64,000 nucleotides of DNA from an uncultured Faecalibacterium sp. GTDB lineage: Bacteria; Bacillota; Clostridia; Oscillospirales; Ruminococcaceae. Shown piece by piece: positions 16,592 to 25,383 of this stretch. Under the pieces are notes generated by a model. The model saw only the letters and a list, made by a program, of their open reading frames with translations. It was not told the origin of the DNA and searched no databases. Positions within the stretch are counted from its first letter, which is position 1. Every line of letters begins with the position of its first letter. The position numbers were made by a program, and so were the translations under genes. The stretch spans positions 150,473-214,472 of the forward strand of contig CALFLK010000023.1 in assembly GCA_937880095.1 (NCBI GenBank). Direction: 5' to 3'.

Positions 16592-17800
16592 ATGGCACAC
16601 CGAAACATAAAACAACCGAATCTTCCGCCGCTGGGGCTGAAACGATACTACCCGGCGGGCTTTATCGTCAATCTGCTGATCATTGTGGCATTTGGCCTTT
16701 TGATGCTGTTTTCAGCCAGTTATACCACAGCATATCTGCGATTTGGTGACAGTTATCACTTTATCCGCAGCCAGCTAATTTTTGCTGTGCTGGGTCTGGG
16801 AATCATGCTGGCTATGGCGCAGTTTGACTATCATAAATATGAGCGCTGGACCTGGTGGGGATATATCGTCAGCCTGATTCTGCTGTGCATCGTGTTGACT
16901 TGTGAACCGATTAGTGGATGCCGCCGCTGGCTGCACTGGAGGCAGAAGCCGCTGAGTTATTTGCCCAGTATTCAGGTGTCGGAAATCGTAAAGTTTGTCA
17001 TCATTCTGACTACAGCATGGATTATCATTCGTTACCGGAAGCGCCGCACTAAGTTTTGGTGCGGTCTGGTGCTGCCGATGCTGCCGCTGATTCCGGTATT
17101 GCTGCTGTTGTATCTGGAGCCTCATTTGTCTGGCATGGTGCTGATGATTACGATTGCCGGTTCCATGTTGCTGTTGGGCGGAAACGCTCAGCTATGGATT
17201 GTTGCTTTCGCAGTTGCGGGCGGTAGCTTTTTAGCGTTGTTCTGGGATAAGCTGGGTAATTTGACAGAGTATGCAGGCAATCGTCTGGATGGCTGGAGCT
17301 CGATTTTTGAGGAAATGCCCTGGCAGACCCAGCAGAGTATGCTGGCAATCGGCAGCGGTGGTCTGAAGGGTCTGGGAATCGGCAACAGCATGGAAAAGCA
17401 GCTGTGGCTGCCGGAATGTACCAATGACTTTATCTTCAGCGTTCTGTGCGAAGAGCTGGGCTTTCTGGGTGCAATGGTTGTGATCCTGCTGTTTGTGGGT
17501 CTGATTTTCCAGGGACTGTACATCGCATACAATGCATCCGATTTGTATGGCACACTGCTTGCGCTGGGTATTACAGCACAGATTACCTGGCAGGTATTCT
17601 TTAATATTGCAGTTGTAACCAATACCGTGCCCAACACGGGTATCAGTCTGCCGTTTTTCTCTTCCGGCGGTACCAGTTTGGTGCTGCTTTTGGCAGAGAT
17701 GGGTGTTATGATAAACATTGCCCGTCAGGGCAAGCGCGCGCAGCTGCAGCGAAAGGCTGCCAAGGAGGCTGCACAGCAAAACGAGACAAAGGAGAAATGA
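16592..17800 (+). CDS. ftsW: FtsW/RodA/SpoVE-family peptidoglycan glycosyltransferase
   Basis: A SEDS-family polymerase of 402 residues and about ten membrane helices that polymerises lipid II with a class B PBP. GCRRWLHW, the QVSEIVKF motif, YLEPHLSG, QTQQSMLAIGSGGLKGLG and TNDFIFSVLCEELGF are typical. SLPFFSSGGTSLV near the end is the SEDS signature. The short linker and Gln-rich tail are unremarkable. By position it is FtsW; SpoVE cannot be excluded in a spore former. The stop overlaps the murG ribosome-binding region. Confidence 0.94.
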   Translation: MAHRNIKQPNLPPLGLKRYYPAGFIVNLLIIVAFGLLMLFSASYTTAYLRFGDSYHFIRSQLIFAVLGLGIMLAMAQFDYHKYERWTWWGYIVSLILLCIVLTCEPISGCRRWLHWRQKPLSYLPSIQVSEIVKFVIILTTAWIIIRYRKRRTKFWCGLVLPMLPLIPVLLLLYLEPHLSGMVLMITIAGSMLLLGGNAQLWIVAFAVAGGSFLALFWDKLGNLTEYAGNRLDGWSSIFEEMPWQTQQSMLAIGSGGLKGLGIGNSMEKQLWLPECTNDFIFSVLCEELGFLGAMVVILLFVGLIFQGLYIAYNASDLYGTLLALGITAQITWQVFFNIAVVTNTVPNTGISLPFFSSGGTSLVLLLAEMGVMINIARQGKRAQLQRKAAKEAAQQNETKEK

Positions 17801-17801
17801 G

Positions 17802-18929
17802 ATGCGTGTACTGATTGCTGCCGGCGGCACTGCCGGACATATCAATCCTGCACTGGCGATTGCCGGCGCACTGAAAGAGGCTGACCCTACTGCAGAAATT
17901 CATTTTGCGGGTCGTGAGTGCGGCATGGAAAACAAGCTGGTCACCAAGGCCGGCTATCCGTTTCATCCCATTGAAATCACAGGTTTTCAGCGTCAGCTCA
18001 GCCTGCAGAATATCCGCCGCAATGCCATTACAGTGTGGAATCTGATTCAGTCTGCCCCCAAGGCAAAGAAGATGATGAAGGAAATCAAGCCGGATCTGGT
18101 GATTGGCTGCGGTGGTTATGTGTCTGGTCCGGTGGTACGCTGTGCCGCAAAGATGGGCATTAAGACCGCAATCCATGAGCAGAATGCATTCCCCGGTGTG
18201 ACCAACAAGCTGCTGGCTCCGGATGTGGATGTGGTGTTTGCTGCGGTGGAAGGTGCTGTGGATAAACTGAAAGCACCTGAAAAGACGCTGGTAGTTGGTA
18301 ATCCGGTGCGTCCTGCGGTGCTGGCAGCAGCGGCAAATCGTATGGAGAACCGCGCAAAACTGGGCGCAGGCAACCGCCCTGTGATTTTGTCTTTTGGCGG
18401 TAGCTTGGGCGCACGCCGTATCAACGAAAGCGTAGCAGCTTTGTGCGCATGGGAACAGCACACCAACCAGAATGTGCTGCACGTTCACGCAACCGGTCGC
18501 TACGGTGTGAATCTGTTTGACGGCTTGGCAACGCAAATGAATTTCTCTGTCGGTGAAAAGCTGATCGTGAAGGAGTATATTGATGATATGCCGGATCTGC
18601 TCAGTGCAGCCGATTTGATCATCAGCCGTGCCGGTGCATTGACGCTGGCAGAGCTGGCAGCAGCAGGCCGTGCAGCAATCCTGATTCCCAGCCCGAACGT
18701 GGCAGAAAACCACCAGTATTTCAATGCGCTGGAGCTGGAAAAGGCGGGTGCAGCGGTTGTGATTGAAGAAAAAGATCTGACCGATGCACGTTTGATCGAA
18801 ACTGTGCAGAAGCTGCTGGAGAATCCGGATAAGCTGGTAGAAATGGGTCACAATGCCCGCACGCAGGCAGTAGATGACAGCTTGGAGCGTATTACCCAGC
18901 GCCTGCTGAAGCTGGTGCAGGAACCGTAA
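17802..18929 (+). CDS. murG: UDP-GlcNAc:lipid I N-acetylglucosaminyltransferase MurG
   Basis: A GT28 enzyme of 375 residues converting lipid I to lipid II at the inner face of the membrane. MRVLIAAGGTAGHINPALA, GRECGMENKLV, IGCGGYVSGPV, HEQNAFPGVTNKLL, LSFGGSLGARRIN and the donor-binding SRAGALTLAELAAAGRAAILIP are canonical. The ATG at 17802 has AAGGAG eight bases upstream and lies two bases past the ftsW stop. An ATG at 17797 is out of frame. Confidence 0.97.
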   Translation: MRVLIAAGGTAGHINPALAIAGALKEADPTAEIHFAGRECGMENKLVTKAGYPFHPIEITGFQRQLSLQNIRRNAITVWNLIQSAPKAKKMMKEIKPDLVIGCGGYVSGPVVRCAAKMGIKTAIHEQNAFPGVTNKLLAPDVDVVFAAVEGAVDKLKAPEKTLVVGNPVRPAVLAAAANRMENRAKLGAGNRPVILSFGGSLGARRINESVAALCAWEQHTNQNVLHVHATGRYGVNLFDGLATQMNFSVGEKLIVKEYIDDMPDLLSAADLIISRAGALTLAELAAAGRAAILIPSPNVAENHQYFNALELEKAGAAVVIEEKDLTDARLIETVQKLLENPDKLVEMGHNARTQAVDDSLERITQRLLKLVQEP

Positions 18930-18966
18930 CTGCGATACGGACGAGAAAAAGAGAGGAGGCGGAGCT

Positions 18967-20256
18967 ATGACGACACGCAAAAAGAAAGCAATCCAAAAGA
19001 AACAGGCGCAGCGCGCCGCACAGCGACGAAGTGCTCCGCAGCAAGCCGCTGGACGGCAGCAGCGTCCTGCAGCAAGACCGACCCAAGCAAGCCGACAGGG
19101 ACACGCACCCGCATACGATCAGGATGCAGCACGCAGGCAGACAGCCTCGGCACAGAACACCGCAAAACAGAAACGAGTTCGCCGCAAAAAAGAACACGTT
19201 CGGATTACTCAGGCAGAAATGCGTCGCCGCCGTTTTCGTCGTCGGCTGCTGGCAGTGATTTTGCTGTTGTTCGTAGTAACGGCAGGTATTTTGCTGTCGG
19301 TAACCTTGTTGTTCCGCGTGAGTACTTTTGAATTTCAGGATCCATCCGGTAAAGTGACGACGGATATCGGTGGATATACCAAAGAAGAAATCCTGCAAAC
19401 GCTGGAAGTCAAAGAAGGAGATAATCTGTTCTCGTTTGCGGCGGATGAACAGGAAGAAAAGCTGAATCTCCATTTCCCGCTGTTGGAGAATGTGGAGATT
19501 CGGCGCCGTATGCCGGGAACCGTGATACTGCGGGTACAGCCCGCACAGGAGAGCTTCTGTATTCAGACTTCTGCCGGGTGGCTGGTTTTGTCCCGTCAAT
19601 GCAAGGTAATGGCAATGTCCGGAACTCAGCCGGAATTGCCGCTGCTGATGGGTCCGGTCCAGACAGTACCGCAGGTTGGTCAGACGCTGTCGCTGGGGGC
19701 ACCGGATGTTCCGGATGTGACAGAAACGCCTGCAGAATCCGATCAGTCCACGGCAGAATCTGCGCAGCCGACCACTAAACCGCAGGAAGAACCGGAACAA
19801 ACCGCATTGGTTCAAATGCTGGCTGCTTTGGAGCAGCATGGAATTCTGGATCAGGTAACCCATTTGGATGTGACAGACCCGGAACAGGTCTATTTTGGAT
19901 ATCAGGACCGAATCCGTGTCACGCTGGGTACGCTGAACCAGCTGGATTACAAGTTGAAATTCGCAGTGCATTTGCTGCAAAATAAGGAAGGCGACGGTCT
20001 GACCGAAACGGATCGGGGCGTGTTGGATATGAGTATTATCCGCAGCGACGGTTCCATTCGCCCGACCTTTAAGCAGAGCGACCCGGAATTGCCCTCCCGC
20101 GTAGCGGAAGAGACAGATGATGCAGATTCGGATGCACCGGCGGATGGAGAATCCGGTGATGCACCTGCCGATGATGCAGATGCTGCACCATCAGATGAAC
20201 CAACCCCGGAACCTCCGGCGGAGCCGTCCGCACAGGATGCGACAAAGCCTGAATAA
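18967..20256 (+). CDS. divIB: Cell division protein DivIB/FtsQ (POTRA domain)
   Basis: A bitopic divisome protein of 429 residues. A very long basic Gln/Arg/Ala-rich cytoplasmic tail (1-90) leads to one membrane helix (about 94-118), a POTRA-type domain (VSTFEF through MPGTVILRVQPAQESF), the beta domain, a Thr/Glu/Pro insertion near 245-275 and an acidic Pro-rich tail. Low family identity is normal; domain order and position after murG support DivIB/FtsQ, which binds FtsL and DivIC. Both disordered ends are longer than in Bacillus. Confidence 0.88.
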   Translation: MTTRKKKAIQKKQAQRAAQRRSAPQQAAGRQQRPAARPTQASRQGHAPAYDQDAARRQTASAQNTAKQKRVRRKKEHVRITQAEMRRRRFRRRLLAVILLLFVVTAGILLSVTLLFRVSTFEFQDPSGKVTTDIGGYTKEEILQTLEVKEGDNLFSFAADEQEEKLNLHFPLLENVEIRRRMPGTVILRVQPAQESFCIQTSAGWLVLSRQCKVMAMSGTQPELPLLMGPVQTVPQVGQTLSLGAPDVPDVTETPAESDQSTAESAQPTTKPQEEPEQTALVQMLAALEQHGILDQVTHLDVTDPEQVYFGYQDRIRVTLGTLNQLDYKLKFAVHLLQNKEGDGLTETDRGVLDMSIIRSDGSIRPTFKQSDPELPSRVAEETDDADSDAPADGESGDAPADDADAAPSDEPTPEPPAEPSAQDATKPE

Positions 20257-20317
20257 AAATTACAGAAGCTGCTGCGCGGATCGATGAAACCCGCAGCTGG
20301 AATGGAGTGTACGCAAT

Positions 20318-21799
20318 ATGAAACTTTCTCAGCTGATGCAGGGTGTTTCCTGCACGACCGTACAGGGCAGTACGGATGTGGAAATCAACGATATCATTTA
20401 TGACAGCCGTAAGGCAGCTCCGGGGCAGTTATTTGTTTGTATCGTTGGTACCCAGCGGGACAGCCATGACTATGCAGCAGACTGCGTTGCAAAAGGCGTC
20501 AGCGCACTGGTGATTCAGCATGATATTGATCTGACCAATCTGCCGGATGTAACGGTGCTGAAAGTGGAAAACAGCCGCTATGCAATGGCTGTGATGAGTG
20601 CAAATCTGTTCGGTCAGCCAGCACGTCAGCTGACGATGATCGGCGTAACCGGCACAAAGGGCAAGACTACGACCACACATATGTTGAAGGGCGTGCTGGA
20701 AGCTGCAGGCCGTAAGGTCGGTATGATTGGCACCAACGGCGTATACTATATGGGCAAGCATCGCCCGACTGCAAATACGACCCCCGAAAGCTATGAGCTG
20801 CAAAAGCTATTCCGTGAATTTGTGGATGCAGGTTGTGATACTGCTTTGATGGAAGTATCCAGTCAGGGTGTGATGATGGATCGTGTGGCAGGCATTCACT
20901 ACGACGTGGGTGTATTCACAAACCTGTCCCCTGACCACATTGGTCCCGGTGAACACGCCAGCTTTGAGGAGTACCGCAGTTGGAAAGCACAGATGTTCCG
21001 TCGCTGCGATGTGGGTGTGGTCAACGTGGATGACGAAAATACACCTGCTCTGCTGGAAGGTCATACCTGCAAGCTGGTGACCTATGGCTGCAAGAACCCG
21101 GCGGACTGGAAAGCAGGGGAGTATCAGCTGATGCGCACCAGCGATTTTCTGGGCGTTACATTCCCGGTAACGGGTGAAGGCGAAACCGTACAGCTGCATG
21201 TGAATATGCCGGGTGAGTTCAGCGTCTATAATGCACTGGCTGCGTGGGGTGTAGGTAAGGTGCTGCACCTGCCGGATGAAGCTATCTGTGCAGGTTTGGC
21301 AAAGTGTTCGGTGCAGGGCCGTGTGGAGCTGGTACCGGTAAGCAAGAAATTTACCATTCTGCTGGATTACGCACACAATGAAGTGTCTACCGAGAGCCTG
21401 CTGGAAACTCTGCGCAGTTATCAGCCACATCGTCTGGTCGTGTTGTTTGGCTGCGGTGGTAACCGCAGTAAGCTGCGTCGCTATGGCATGGGTGAAATCT
21501 GTGCCAAGATGGCTGATTTCTCGATTGTGACGGAAGATAATAATCGTTTCGAAGCGGTGGAAGATATCATAGCAGATATTCGTCAGGGTATGCTGAAGGG
21601 CAATCCGAATGCGGAATATGTGGAAATCCCGGATCGTCTGGATGCATTGCATTACGCATTGGATCATGCAGAGGAAGGCGATTTGATCGCTGTGATTGGT
21701 AAGGGTCACGAAACCTACCGTGACCGTATGGGTGTGAAAACACCTTTCTATGAGCGAGAGCTTTTGCTGGAGTACGCAGAGCAGATCGGTCTGGAATGA
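20318..21799 (+). CDS. murE: UDP-MurNAc-tripeptide synthetase MurE
   Basis: The enzyme adds the third stem-peptide residue. It has 493 residues: IYDSRKAAPGQLFVCI in the substrate domain, GVTGTKGKTTTTHML as ATP loop, TTPESYELQKL, ALMEVSSQGVMMDRV and LDYAHNEVSTESLLE. The residue that selects the amino acid lies in TEDNNRFE; meso-diaminopimelate enzymes usually have DNPR here, so Arg is kept but Pro is Asn. Meso-DAP is my inference. It sits last in the cluster after divIB rather than before murF. Confidence 0.94.
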   Translation: MKLSQLMQGVSCTTVQGSTDVEINDIIYDSRKAAPGQLFVCIVGTQRDSHDYAADCVAKGVSALVIQHDIDLTNLPDVTVLKVENSRYAMAVMSANLFGQPARQLTMIGVTGTKGKTTTTHMLKGVLEAAGRKVGMIGTNGVYYMGKHRPTANTTPESYELQKLFREFVDAGCDTALMEVSSQGVMMDRVAGIHYDVGVFTNLSPDHIGPGEHASFEEYRSWKAQMFRRCDVGVVNVDDENTPALLEGHTCKLVTYGCKNPADWKAGEYQLMRTSDFLGVTFPVTGEGETVQLHVNMPGEFSVYNALAAWGVGKVLHLPDEAICAGLAKCSVQGRVELVPVSKKFTILLDYAHNEVSTESLLETLRSYQPHRLVVLFGCGGNRSKLRRYGMGEICAKMADFSIVTEDNNRFEAVEDIIADIRQGMLKGNPNAEYVEIPDRLDALHYALDHAEEGDLIAVIGKGHETYRDRMGVKTPFYERELLLEYAEQIGLE

Positions 21800-21806
21800 A
21801 ATATGC

Positions 21807-21848
21807 AAAAAGCCTGTCGGATTGATTTGTAATCCGACAGGCTTTTTT
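21807..21848 (+). terminator. Terminator of the division/cell-wall cluster
   Basis: A 17-bp perfect stem (21807-21823 with 21831-21847) built on AGCCTGTCGGATT, with a T run. Confidence 0.93.
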
Positions 21849-21861
21849 GATTTCTAAGCAT

Positions 21862-21888
21862 AAAAAAACACCCGCCAAACGGCAGGTG
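21862..21888 (-). terminator. Terminator of rnpB
   Basis: Read on the minus strand: CACCTGCC-GTTT-GGCGGGTG then seven T. It lies just past the RNase P RNA 3' end and back-to-back with the murE terminator. Confidence 0.88.
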
Positions 21889-21899
21889 AAACAATCCAA

Positions 21900-22254
21900 G
21901 AAAGGAAACGAGATGGACCGTAAGCCGGGTTCTGTATGAATCGACGATCTATCTACGCCATACCATTGCTGGCAGGCTTTAGCCACCTTCGAGGCGCGCG
22001 GGCCGCGCTATGTGCCCCATATAGGTGTTGCTTCCGGTAGGGTTTACAAAGCCGAGCAGTCTCCTGCTCGCTGGTGAGCTCTTACCTCGCCGTTTCATCC
22101 TTACCGCGTAAACGCGGCGGTTTGTTTTCTGTTGCACTTTCCCTAAGGTCACCCTCGGCTGCCGTTAGCAGTTACCGTTGCCCTTGTGAAGCCCGGACTT
22201 TCCTCAGAGCGGTCAAAGCCGCCCCGCCGTCGAATGTTCCACTCGTTTCCTCTC
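21900..22254 (-). ncRNA. rnpB: RNase P RNA (M1 RNA, class A-like)
   Basis: The catalytic RNA of RNase P, which matures tRNA 5' ends. On the minus strand the P1 arms AGGAAACGAG and CTCGTTTCCT pair across the two ends. The conserved blocks GAGGAAAGTCCGGGCT near the 5' end, GTAAACCCTACC in the middle and ACAGAACCCGGCTTACG near the 3' end are unmistakable. Length is about 355 nt. The 5' end falls about seven bases past a TATACT -10 element. Confidence 0.96.
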
Positions 22255-22257
22255 ACA

Positions 22258-22286
22258 AGTATAACATGCCACACGGGAATTTGCAA
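22258..22286 (-). promoter_or_regulatory. Promoter of rnpB, sharing its -35 with the divergent gene
   Basis: Minus strand: -35 TTGCAA (22281-22286), 17-bp spacer, -10 TATACT (22258-22263). The predicted start coincides with the RNase P 5' end. Confidence 0.8.
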
Positions 22287-22309
22287 GATACGGGAATTTT
22301 TGATATAAT
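22281..22309 (+). promoter_or_regulatory. Promoter of the RluA-type gene, sharing its -35 with rnpB
   Basis: Plus strand: the same self-complementary TTGCAA (22281-22286), 17-bp spacer, consensus -10 TATAAT (22304-22309). A 10-bp direct repeat ACGGGAATTT (22273-22282 and 22290-22299) spans the shared element. Confidence 0.75.
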
Positions 22310-22342
22310 ATTACGGATTTCTTTCAAAAAGGGGGTGCTGGT

Positions 22343-23257
22343 ATGTGGCTGGAATTTCCGGTGCCGCCGCAGTGCAATGGAATGGAGCTACGCAAGTTTT
22401 TATACCAGTGCGCTGTTTCCACAGATTTGGCGCGCGGAGTGAAATACCGCGGAAATGGTTTTTTTGTGGATGGTCAACCCTCTTTTACCAATGTGCGCTT
22501 GGCTGCAGGACAAATCGTGCGCTTTGCGCTTCCGCCGGAAGAAAAGCCGGCAGTGGAACCACAGGCAGAAATCCCGCTGAATGTGGTATATCAGGATGCC
22601 TTCGCGCTGGTAATTGAAAAGCCGACGGGGATTCCGGTACATCCCACGCTGAACTATGCAGACGGAACACTGGCAAATGCATATGCGGCATGGGCGCAAA
22701 GCCATGGTGAAAGCGGCGTATTTCGTCCGGTAAACCGTCTGGATAAGAATACCAGTGGATTGCTGTTGGCGGCGCGGAATATGTATGCGGCGAGCCTGTT
22801 GGCAGACCATGTGCAAAAAACATATTTCGCATTGGCAGAAGGGGAGATGCCCTTGGGTGCAGGGGTATTTGATGGCCCCATCGGTCGCGCCGAAGGCAGT
22901 ATTGTGACCCGATGTGTCACCCCGGCGGGTAAACCCAGCCGTACCGAGTACTCGGTGTTAGAGGTGAAAAACGGCGTCAGTCTGGCGGAGTGTCATCCGA
23001 TTACAGGCAGAACGCACCAGATTCGCGTGCACTTTGCCTATGCAGGGAATCCGCTGGCAGGAGACGACTTGTATGGCGGAAGTACAGAAAGAATTCACCG
23101 TCATGCACTGCATTGTGGAAAAATGGAGTTCTCAGTACCAAAACACACACTGTGTGAAGATACAGTGCGCATCGACATCCCGCTGCAGTGGGAGAATATT
23201 GTAGTGGAAAGCCCGCTTCCACCGGATATGCGTAGCCTGTACAGGTGTGAAAATTAG
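22343..23257 (+). CDS. RluA-family pseudouridine synthase
   Basis: A 304-residue RNA-modifying enzyme isomerising uridine in rRNA or tRNA. A short S4-like N-terminus is followed by the catalytic domain: VIEKPTGIPVHPT, RPVNRLDKNTSGLLL with the catalytic Asp, and HPITGRTHQIRVHFAYAGNPLAGDDLYGG. The target (RluD-, RluC- or TruC-type) cannot be told from sequence. It is transcribed divergently from rnpB. Confidence 0.93.
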   Translation: MWLEFPVPPQCNGMELRKFLYQCAVSTDLARGVKYRGNGFFVDGQPSFTNVRLAAGQIVRFALPPEEKPAVEPQAEIPLNVVYQDAFALVIEKPTGIPVHPTLNYADGTLANAYAAWAQSHGESGVFRPVNRLDKNTSGLLLAARNMYAASLLADHVQKTYFALAEGEMPLGAGVFDGPIGRAEGSIVTRCVTPAGKPSRTEYSVLEVKNGVSLAECHPITGRTHQIRVHFAYAGNPLAGDDLYGGSTERIHRHALHCGKMEFSVPKHTLCEDTVRIDIPLQWENIVVESPLPPDMRSLYRCEN

Positions 23258-23278
23258 CGGAAATGTGTGGCAATTTAC

Positions 23279-23306
23279 TTGCCCAACACAGGGATTATAG
23301 TATAAT
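23279..23306 (+). promoter_or_regulatory. Possible promoter of the M23 peptidase gene
   Basis: TTGCCC (23279-23284), 16-bp spacer, consensus TATAAT (23301-23306). The 107-base leader contains a GGATTC/GAATCC hairpin. Confidence 0.5.
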
Positions 23307-23412
23307 ATGAAAATAGTGCGCTGGATTCTTGTGAATCCGACACACGCTAAAACGATTAAAAACACGCGATTGATTCGCATAACAGGAGAAACGGAAAGGA
23401 GGCAGATCGGAT

Positions 23413-25257
23413 TTGTCGGAAAATATGACACCTCTGAAAAAGCCCACCTGGCGCGACAGACTGCATGACATGAAAGTGGCGGTGCAGCGTCACCTGGTTA
23501 TTGGAAAACATAAAATTCATAAGAAACGTCAGGCTGGTACAAATGCATCAGTTCGCTGGCTGCGCGCTCGACCGATTTATCATCGTATCGGTCATGTATT
23601 GTATGACCTGGGTTTCCAGGCAGAATATCTGGTAATTCGTACCGGCCGCGGTATTCGATTCGCTGCCCATCAGCTGGTTCACGGAAGCGTATATCTGGCG
23701 CACCGCCTGAAAAAAGGACTGCGTCGAATGGGTCACTTCCTGTGGGAAGAAATCCTGTCCGCACCGGTGGTATTTGTGCGCGGTATTTGGCGCATTGCAC
23801 GCAATGCGGTTTGGGTTGCCAAGACGTATGGTGTACGCCATGCATGCAAGCAGGTTTTTGCAAACCTGCGCAACGGTGTGAAACTGTATGGTAATCTGGT
23901 ACCGCGTACCCTGGCATATGTTGTGCCGGTAGTGGTTGCATTCTTCTGCTGGGGCTATGTGGAAAATCAGCTGGCACAGGATTATGTGCTGGCAGTTCAT
24001 GTCAAGGGACAGGACGTTGGTTTTGTAGCCAGCGAAAATATTTTTGAATCTGCAAAGGATTCGGTGAATGAGCGTATCAATTACGCAGCAACCAATCAGA
24101 CAAGCTGGGATATTACCCCCAGTTACACCGTGGCAGCGGTGAACGATCAGCAGGAACTGCTGAACGAGACCACCATGGCAGACGCAATTCTGCGCACCTC
24201 GGATGATGAAATTCAGGAAGGTACAGCGCTGTACATTGATGGTGAACTGCGCCGCGTTACGACCGACGGTACAACGCTGAAAGATTACATTCAGCAGATG
24301 AAAGCTCCTTACGAAACCGGCGAAGAGGGCGTGACCGTAAGCTTCAATCACGAAGTAGAACTGGAAGACGGTATTTACTTTAATGACAGTTTCTCGGATG
24401 TGAACGAAGTAATGAATTACCTCAGCTCGGATGAGGTTAAGCAGGAGCTGTATACTCTGGTTCCCGGTGACAGTATCAGCCTGATTGCATCGAAGAACGG
24501 TCTGTCGCAGGCAGAGCTGTATGAGCTGAACCCCGGTTTGCATCAGGACAGTAAGCTGTTCCCCGGCGATCAGTTGATTGTTCAGAAACAGGAAACTGTG
24601 CTGGAAATCCGCGTAAATAAGCAGATTACCTACAAGGAAGAAATTCCGTTCTCTACCACCACGACCACCTCGGAAAATTATGATTTTGGTACCGTGAAAA
24701 CACTGGTAGAGGGTCAAAACGGTGAACAGGAAATCACCGCAATGCAGACATATGATGCGGATGGCAACATCCTGCATACGGAAATTTTGTCCACTGTGGT
24801 TCTGCGCGAGCCTGTGACCAAGGAAGTCGTCAAGGGTACCCGCCTGAAGTCCGGCTCTATCGGTAAGGTTGGCAATGGCACCATGATGTGGCCTGTGCCG
24901 AATTATCGTTATTGCGCACGCTGGGCAACGGGCAGACACCGCGGTGTTGACATCAACGGACCGGTCGGTACGCCGATTTATGCGGCAGATTCCGGTGTGG
25001 TTGTCAAGGCAGGCATGAACCGTGCCGGTGCAGGCAGCAACTACGGTTTGTCCTTGATTATTGACCATGGTAATGGCATGAAGACGGTCTATGCACACTG
25101 CAGTGCTTTGTATGTGAGCGCAGGTCAGTCGGTCAGCCAGGGTCAGCATATTGCGAATATCGGTATGACGGGACGTACAACCGGACCGCACCTGCATTTC
25201 GAAATTCGAAACAGCAGCGGCATTATTCCTCCGCAGAACGTATTCCGCGGCAAATAA
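23413..25257 (+). CDS. Membrane-anchored M23 endopeptidase with LysM and G5 domains
   Basis: A wall-remodelling DD-endopeptidase of 614 residues. A long basic cytoplasmic region (1-160) precedes one membrane helix (about 163-183), an unassigned extracellular part, LysM (about 346-392, VPGDSISLIASKNGLS), G5 (about 396-475) and a C-terminal LytM domain. HRGVD, AHCSAL and HLHFE supply the Zn ligands and catalytic His, so it should be active. The start is TTG at 23413, ten bases after AAGGAGG; the ATG at 23425 is too far. The architecture resembles SpoIIQ/CwlP-like Firmicutes proteins, and function beyond wall hydrolysis is unknown. Confidence 0.88.
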   Translation: MSENMTPLKKPTWRDRLHDMKVAVQRHLVIGKHKIHKKRQAGTNASVRWLRARPIYHRIGHVLYDLGFQAEYLVIRTGRGIRFAAHQLVHGSVYLAHRLKKGLRRMGHFLWEEILSAPVVFVRGIWRIARNAVWVAKTYGVRHACKQVFANLRNGVKLYGNLVPRTLAYVVPVVVAFFCWGYVENQLAQDYVLAVHVKGQDVGFVASENIFESAKDSVNERINYAATNQTSWDITPSYTVAAVNDQQELLNETTMADAILRTSDDEIQEGTALYIDGELRRVTTDGTTLKDYIQQMKAPYETGEEGVTVSFNHEVELEDGIYFNDSFSDVNEVMNYLSSDEVKQELYTLVPGDSISLIASKNGLSQAELYELNPGLHQDSKLFPGDQLIVQKQETVLEIRVNKQITYKEEIPFSTTTTTSENYDFGTVKTLVEGQNGEQEITAMQTYDADGNILHTEILSTVVLREPVTKEVVKGTRLKSGSIGKVGNGTMMWPVPNYRYCARWATGRHRGVDINGPVGTPIYAADSGVVVKAGMNRAGAGSNYGLSLIIDHGNGMKTVYAHCSALYVSAGQSVSQGQHIANIGMTGRTTGPHLHFEIRNSSGIIPPQNVFRGK

Positions 25258-25277
25258 GGCAAATAAAATGTTAAATC

Positions 25278-25308
25278 ATCCCCTGCACCTTGTCGTTCAG
25301 GGGATTTT
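25278..25308 (+). terminator. Weak terminator of the M23 gene
   Basis: ATCCCCTG (25278-25285) pairs with CAGGGGAT (25298-25305), followed by four T. The proposed deoD promoter overlaps it. Confidence 0.6.
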
Positions 25309-25318
25309 GTATTACAAT
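25290..25318 (+). promoter_or_regulatory. Possible promoter of deoD-cdd
   Basis: TTGTCG (25290-25295), 17-bp spacer, TACAAT (25313-25318). The -35 sits in the loop of the preceding terminator hairpin. Confidence 0.5.
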
Positions 25319-25334
25319 AAAAACAGAAAAAGTC

Positions 25335-25349
25335 CTACTAAATTAGTAG
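25335..25349 (+). promoter_or_regulatory. Palindromic operator candidate before deoD
   Basis: CTACTAA-A-TTAGTAG is a perfect 15-bp palindrome about 10-25 bases past the predicted transcription start, where a repressor could block deoD-cdd. Confidence 0.5.
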
Positions 25350-25383
25350 AAGAAATGATATCAGAATAAAGGAGAGATGTTTT

